From the NCBI GenBank assembly GCA_910585715.1, contig CAJUEX010000014.1, positions 1 to 64,000 on the forward strand: DNA of 64,000 nucleotides, in the 5' to 3' direction. Both the position numbers and the translations under genes were made by a program. The number at the start of each line of letters is the position of its first letter. The first letter of the stretch is position 1. The notes beneath the pieces were generated by a model, which saw nothing but the letters and a program-made list of their open reading frames with translations, had not been told where the DNA came from and did not search any database. This DNA is from an uncultured Lachnospiraceae bacterium (GTDB lineage: Bacteria; Bacillota; Clostridia; Lachnospirales; Lachnospiraceae). Of the stretch, positions 60,486-64,000 are shown in pieces.

Positions 60486-60524
60486 GTCCCCCTTCTACCG
60501 CGTCCCCCCTCTGCTGCGTCCACC
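60477..60524. repeat. Three tandem 16-base units
   Basis: CTCTGCTGCGTCCCCC (60477-60492), TTCTACCGCGTCCCCC (60493-60508) and CTCTGCTGCGTCCACC (60509-60524) are three adjacent related units. The first overlaps the outer end of the right arm of the inverted repeat, and the array ends just before the spoIIP stop. Function unknown. Confidence 0.7.
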
Positions 60525-60530
60525 CCTCCA

Positions 60531-61781
60531 TCAATTTCCATCCCCCGACAAAGTCAGATAAAGCACATGCGCAATAGGGTCCATGGCATTCATAATTTCC
60601 TCCACCGTATTAGTCTGGGCCCCCACCTCAATCAACAGACTTTTTCCCCGGTAATGCATATTATAACGATAACCTTTCAAATATATTTTCCTTGCCAGTC
60701 CCGGATAATATTCCTTGCAGTTTAACTGAGCCTGAAAAGAAAATGCCAGGTTTTCTCCGATATTATCATTTCTCAGATATTCAATATCCCCTCTTTTTTT
60801 CGTGCGGCTTAGTCCGTTAAAAAACATAAACTGTGCAGTAGGTCTTCCATTCAAATTGGTCACAAGCCTTGTTCCTTCTGCCACCCCATCCCTGTGCAGG
60901 TCAATGATAACTTCAATGGATGGATTTTCCGCCAATATCTGCTCGATTGCAGGCGCCGCATTAGAATATGCATAATCCCTGTTTTCCACATCATATTTGC
61001 CGGTATGATGAATGACATTAAAACCGTATCCTCTAAGAAGAGCCGTAAGCTTTTCTCCGGCTCCGACAATGGTAGTCGCCTCATCCCCGGGCACAGAATC
61101 TGCAAAACCTTCCTGTGAATGGGTATGATAAATAAGAATCTGAGGCTTATCGTTTGCCGTCTTCATGGTCATATCCCTTCCCAGCAAAGCCTCAAGATTC
61201 AACTGATTTCCATCGATAGTAGTAATGTTGTCCAGTACATAGAACTCCCCTAACAGAGTTTCAAAATCCCGAAATTTATCCAAATCATATGTAACGGCTT
61301 TTTCCTCTGCCATTACAAAATCAATCCCGGCATTTTCCTTCCTTATTTCCTCTTCTACAGCCTGTCTGTTTTCCTCTTCCATTGCTGCAAGTTCATCCTG
61401 TTTACTGTCAGGTTCCGTCTCTGTCACAACGGGCACATGATTTTCATCCTGCCCTTCTTTTAATATAATTTTTTCAATTATTTCCTGATTTTCCCTTTCC
61501 ACTGTATATTGAGGGTTTTCCCTCATATAGTCATAAATAGGTAAATAGCTTGCTGCAATCTCTTTTCCAATTTCCTCCACATGTACTGCCACATTGGTTT
61601 CTTCCATATAAAGGAAAGACGGACAATGAATGGATAAAATTTGTCTGTCCCCCCATGCGAGAAAATGCGAAACATTCCCCCTTCCGAAGAATCCAAAGAG
61701 AAGCGCCGCCCTTATAATACAAAAGCATCCCAATAGACACAGAATGCCAAGCACCATATTCTGTATTCTGTTTTTCTCCAT
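60531..61781 (-). CDS. spoIIP: Stage II sporulation protein P (SpoIIP), cell-wall hydrolase
   Basis: SpoIIP is the amidase/endopeptidase partner of SpoIID/M in septal peptidoglycan thinning during engulfment. From the ATG at 61781 the product is 416 residues. I chose this start because AGGAGAG lies upstream and it leads directly into a membrane anchor (about residues 8-30); a longer frame to 62051 would run through the rpsT terminator. The catalytic part has QILIYHTHSQEGFADSV (H of the zinc-site region), IEVIIDLHRDGVAEGTRLV and LLIEVGAQTNTVEEIMNAMD. In many Firmicutes gpr lies directly upstream; here gpr is about 2 kb away and divergent. Upstream 61782-62021 holds only a small hairpin (61908-61925). 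Confidence 0.95.
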   Translation of the reverse strand: MEKNRIQNMVLGILCLLGCFCIIRAALLFGFFGRGNVSHFLAWGDRQILSIHCPSFLYMEETNVAVHVEEIGKEIAASYLPIYDYMRENPQYTVERENQEIIEKIILKEGQDENHVPVVTETEPDSKQDELAAMEEENRQAVEEEIRKENAGIDFVMAEEKAVTYDLDKFRDFETLLGEFYVLDNITTIDGNQLNLEALLGRDMTMKTANDKPQILIYHTHSQEGFADSVPGDEATTIVGAGEKLTALLRGYGFNVIHHTGKYDVENRDYAYSNAAPAIEQILAENPSIEVIIDLHRDGVAEGTRLVTNLNGRPTAQFMFFNGLSRTKKRGDIEYLRNDNIGENLAFSFQAQLNCKEYYPGLARKIYLKGYRYNMHYRGKSLLIEVGAQTNTVEEIMNAMDPIAHVLYLTLSGDGN

Positions 61782-62021
61782 GCTACGTATCTCTCCTAAT
61801 CTTTTGCCGCCCGGCATGGGCTTTCCGCATCCTGTGGCTTTTATGCCAGGAAGCAATGAAGCAAATTCCAATGGTGTTTGCAAGGTTATAACCGAAACAG
61901 AGGTCTGCTGCCAGACAGCAGCCCGCCCATTATCTTTTCCAGATATTTGCCTTGACATAAATAAGACTAAGAAATTATATGTAACCGGAGAAAATTTTAG
62001 AACTCTACAGATTTTCAATAA

Positions 62022-62055
62022 AAAAGTGCCAGGAATGACGGTTCCTGACACTTTT
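62022..62055 (-). terminator. rpsT terminator
   Basis: AAAAGTG, mismatch, CAGGAA paired with TTCCTG, mismatch, CACTTTT forms a 13-pair stem with a 6-base loop; on the minus strand it is followed by TTTTTT-A. It lies 22 bases after the rpsT stop. The stretch 61782-62021 further downstream has no gene. Confidence 0.88.
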
Positions 62056-62077
62056 CATATATAATGTCTATGTTACA

Positions 62078-62341
62078 TTAAGCAATTTTGTTTACCGCTT
62101 TTGCTAAACGGGAAACCTTTCTTGCAGCATTGTTCTTATGATAGATACCTTTTGTGGTTGCCTTATCGATTGCTACTGTGGCATTCTTTAAAGCTTCCTT
62201 TGCTGCTTCTGCATCTTTTGCTTCAATTGCTGTATAAACCTTCTTAATAGCGGTTTTTACGCTAGATTTAATGGATTTGTTTCTGGCTGCCTTTGTACGA
62301 TTTACCAGAATCCTCTTCTTTGCAGATTTGATGTTAGCCAA
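62078..62341 (-). CDS. rpsT: 30S ribosomal protein S20
   Basis: The 87-residue basic protein begins ANIKSAKKRILVNRTKAARN and has the Lys/Ala-rich three-helix pattern and ending NAARKVSRLAKAVNKIA of S20. It starts with TTG (62339-62341), with AGGAGG upstream; E. coli rpsT also uses UUG. Its promoter (62440-62468) is close to consensus and a terminator follows, so it is a single-gene unit. Confidence 0.98.
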   Translation of the reverse strand: MANIKSAKKRILVNRTKAARNKSIKSSVKTAIKKVYTAIEAKDAEAAKEALKNATVAIDKATTKGIYHKNNAARKVSRLAKAVNKIA

Positions 62342-62439
62342 GACTTACACCTCCTATATTTGTACTGTTGTTCATTCTAAATGCTTTCATTTACATCTAA
62401 GTCTGGACACGGACAGTCTGATGTAAACACACGCATATT

Positions 62440-62468
62440 ATTATATTGGCTGAAATTTATTCTGTCAA
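62440..62468 (-). promoter_or_regulatory. rpsT promoter
   Basis: Minus strand perfect TTGACA (62463-62468), 17 bases, perfect TATAAT (62440-62445), about 100 bases upstream of the rpsT start. The strongest promoter match in the window. Confidence 0.9.
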
Positions 62469-62524
62469 TATGATTTTGGAAATTTCTGATAAAAGTTCTG
62501 TTACGAAAAGTTCTGATAAAAGTT

Positions 62525-62572
62525 GTAACAGTTCGGCCCTCAGCTTTCCCCCGCTGGAATCAGAACTGTTAC
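62525..62572. repeat. Inverted repeat at the 3' end of the Rpn gene
   Basis: GTAACAGTTC (62525-62534) and GAACTGTTAC (62563-62572) are perfect 10-base arms with a 28-base loop; the right arm contains the Rpn stop codon. No long T-run follows, so termination is uncertain. TTCTGATAAAAGTT occurs twice just next to it (62483-62523 area). Confidence 0.6.
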
Positions 62573-63585
62573 CTCTGTTTAACCCCTGCTGCTACGAGCC
62601 CCTCAAATTCATCTATAGAATTTACCTTAGCTGCCATTTTCAGAAAAAATCTTAAAACTTCATAATCACTTGCTTCCTCAATCTTTCTTCTCACACTATC
62701 CGGCACTTTTCCCATTTCCTCTAAAAGTTCAAACACAGCCTCTTTTTTCCCCTCTATCTTTCCCTCTATCTTTCCCTCTTCTCTCTCCTCTTCAAATGCT
62801 CTGATAATATTATACTTAAATGCCACGTCATCCTCTCCTTTCTCCATTCCGGATAGAATTTCCTGAACCATTTCTTTCTTATTTCCGCAAATGGCAAGCA
62901 GAATGTTCCTGACCCAGTTTACAAATTCCTCTGCTTCCTGCTTTTTTAAGGAAGAAGCCCTTGTAAGCGCCTTACGTACTACCTGCTCTAATTCCGCATT
63001 TTTACGGAATTTGTCACAATACATGATATTATCAATTACTGAATTAGTTGATAAAATATATTCTTCCTCCACCTGACTTAAATCTATCAGATAATACTGT
63101 AAGTTTAACACATATTCGCCAAACATGCTACCATTTATTTGGTATTCCCTTAAATTTTCTACTGCATTCCATTTGCTCGTGCCATTATAGAATACAATGG
63201 GAACAACTGCCGGAAGGCGGAAATCCTTTTTTTCTCTTTCCTCTCTGGCTGCTGCCATGAAAAAGCGCACTAATATATTTACCACATACACCAGTATCCG
63301 GAATATCATCGTATAATCAATTGTTGACTGCAGTTCCTGCAAAACAAAGACAACTATCTGCCTTCCGTTTTCTTTTGCAATCCGGTATATCAAATCCGCT
63401 TCCTTTCCTTCATAATCCTTTTCCACAAACTCTTTGTCACAAAGCTGCAATTGAGAAGAATTTATTTCTTTTGTCCAGTCCGCTCCTATGTATTTCTGCA
63501 AAAAGTGTAAAAATTCTTCCGGATTTGATAAATCCCTTTTATATCCTCTGTCGTGAGGCATCTGTATTTCTTTTGTGTTCTTCAT
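62569..63585 (-). CDS. Rpn/PD-(D/E)XK nuclease family protein (transposase-like)
   Basis: The protein (338 residues from ATG 63585, with GGAG at seven bases) resembles Rpn recombination-promoting nucleases. The N-terminal HDRGYKRDLSNPEEFLHFLQ, EFVEKDYEGKEADLIYRI, the nuclease core FVLQELQSTIDYTMIFRILVY (Asp, Glu-x-Gln, Asp) and VPIVFYNGTSKWNAVENL are typical. The C-terminal helical region carries a GKIEGKIEGKKE repeat. These proteins are RecA-independent endonucleases common in many copies in Lachnospiraceae. It separates rpsT from gpr and has AT-rich flanks with inverted repeats. Confidence 0.82.
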   Translation of the reverse strand: MKNTKEIQMPHDRGYKRDLSNPEEFLHFLQKYIGADWTKEINSSQLQLCDKEFVEKDYEGKEADLIYRIAKENGRQIVVFVLQELQSTIDYTMIFRILVYVVNILVRFFMAAAREEREKKDFRLPAVVPIVFYNGTSKWNAVENLREYQINGSMFGEYVLNLQYYLIDLSQVEEEYILSTNSVIDNIMYCDKFRKNAELEQVVRKALTRASSLKKQEAEEFVNWVRNILLAICGNKKEMVQEILSGMEKGEDDVAFKYNIIRAFEEEREEGKIEGKIEGKKEAVFELLEEMGKVPDSVRRKIEEASDYEVLRFFLKMAAKVNSIDEFEGLVAAGVKQR

Positions 63586-63709
63586 CCACAACTCCTATTC
63601 TCCTGGGAGGAATGTCTTTTTGGGAATATTACCGAACAGGCTTCGAACTGCCTGCGGCATTTTGATATGCAGCCTGAACACTGCACTATGAATCATTGAT
63701 AAATTGACT

Positions 63710-63738
63710 ATAATATAGAAAACCGAATTTTGCAACAA
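63710..63738 (-). promoter_or_regulatory. Candidate promoter of the Rpn gene
   Basis: Minus strand TTGTTG (63733-63738), 17 bases, TATTAT (63710-63715), about 125 bases upstream of the start. The -35 is weak. Confidence 0.35.
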
Positions 63739-63778
63739 AATTTTATATTTTTGTAAAAACTGCACAGACTATGGGTAT

Positions 63779-63863
63779 CAGTTCAGACAGCAGTTTCCCC
63801 ATAGAAATCATGTTCTGTCAAATCTGTATTCCGATTCCTATAGGGAAACTGCTGTCTGAACTG
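63779..63863. repeat. 26-base inverted repeat with 33-base loop, upstream of gpr
   Basis: Arms 63779-63804 and 63838-63863 are reverse complements with one mismatch in 26 and lie 50 bases before gpr. The flanks carry a short direct repeat (GACTATGG at 63768-63775 and 63868-63875). No T-run follows on the plus strand. It could be a regulator-binding palindrome, an mRNA hairpin or a small dispersed element. The rest of the 322-base gap (63592-63913) has the Rpn promoter candidate and no gene. Confidence 0.8.
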
Positions 63864-63913
63864 TAACGACTATGGATAAATATTTTCAGATTCATTATAT
63901 GGAGGAAATCACT

Positions 63914-64000
63914 ATGTCTGTTCAATCAGTCCGCACCGACCTTGCATTAGAAGCACACGAGAATATGGAGGTTGTTTCGGAAAATACTCACGGCATTACC
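63914..64000 (+). CDS. gpr: Germination protease Gpr, N-terminal fragment at window edge
   Basis: Gpr degrades the small acid-soluble spore proteins early in germination. The window holds the first 29 codons: MSVQSVRTDLALEAHENMEV and a few more, with the RTDLA motif shared by Gpr proteins. GGAGG (63901-63905) precedes the ATG. Its place near rpsT, spoIIP and lepA fits the usual Firmicutes neighbourhood, though here it is divergent from rpsT with an Rpn gene between. Confidence 0.85.
   Translation, partial: MSVQSVRTDLALEAHENMEVVSENTHGIT

Noticed and set aside
61782..62051. Remnant of gpr, or an N-terminal extension of spoIIP
   Set aside because: The translation does not resemble Gpr and the reading runs through the rpsT terminator; the spoIIP start with a ribosome binding site is at 61781.
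63870..63899. Sigma-G promoter for gpr (CTATG, 18 bases, CATTATA)
   Set aside because: The boxes fit, but transcription would start at about 63906, after the GGAGG ribosome binding site at 63901-63905, so it could not give a well-translated mRNA.
1..64000. CRISPR array, tRNA, rRNA or complete insertion sequence
   Set aside because: I scanned by eye for regularly spaced repeats, cloverleaf ends and transposase with terminal repeats and saw none apart from the Rpn gene; a dedicated search could still find a small RNA.

Overview
The window looks like chromosomal DNA of a motile, endospore-forming Clostridia, most likely Lachnospiraceae. The basis is a mid-to-low GC content, strong purine-rich ribosome binding sites, the CodY-flagellar gene block, spore genes (sigK, spoIIP, gpr) and a Gram-positive type IV pilus locus. 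Almost everything is read from the minus strand; only a large YfhO-type membrane protein and the gpr fragment at the right edge are on plus.

Region 1 (1-7033) is a conserved core block, in transcription order topA, codY, flgB, flgC, fliE, fliF, fliG (cut by the window edge). codY has its own promoter with a near-perfect CodY box beside the -35, and its own terminator, so the flagellar genes start from a separate promoter.

Region 2 (7088-27221) is a type IV pilus operon of about 20 kb in the order pilB, pilC, two tandem pilins, pilD, a fused pilM-pilN, pilO, four minor-pilin-like genes (three of them very large) and a 1,677-residue secreted protein, closed by a strong terminator. It sits between dprA and topA, which are neighbours in many Firmicutes. 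Region 3 (27312-33155) continues upstream with dprA, comM, pilT, an HD-GYP-like gene that has lost its GYP motifs, and sigK without a pro-sequence. Pili, retraction ATPase, DprA and ComM together would suit DNA uptake, twitching or adhesion.

Region 4 (33274-56771) is the most unusual part. A plus-strand, internally duplicated YfhO-type protein faces a tightly packed operon of 20 genes that starts at a sigma-A-like promoter near 56.77 kb. The operon encodes a WecE-type sugar aminotransferase and a WecD-like N-acyltransferase; two LuxE-LuxC pairs with an acyl carrier protein and an AMP-forming ligase (carboxylate to aldehyde chemistry); three carbon-carbon bond enzymes (split transketolase, acetolactate-synthase-like TPP enzyme, HpcH/HpaI aldolase); a dehydroquinate-synthase-like cyclase; three short-chain dehydrogenases; an FkbM methyltransferase; and a polyprenyl-phosphate glycosyltransferase with a pair of four-helix transporters. 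My reading, as inference, is that the cell makes an unusual, probably acylated amino sugar or cyclitol, loads it on undecaprenyl phosphate, flips it, and attaches it outside the membrane through YfhO. The acceptor (teichoic acid, pilus or other polymer) is unknown.

Region 5 (56784-64000) returns to core genes: hemW, lepA, spoIIP, rpsT, then an Rpn/PD-(D/E)XK nuclease gene and the divergent start of gpr. A long inverted-repeat element with internal hairpins lies between spoIIP and lepA, and a 26-bp inverted repeat lies in front of gpr. I saw no tRNA, rRNA, CRISPR array or complete insertion sequence. Promoter and terminator calls are by eye from consensus matches.
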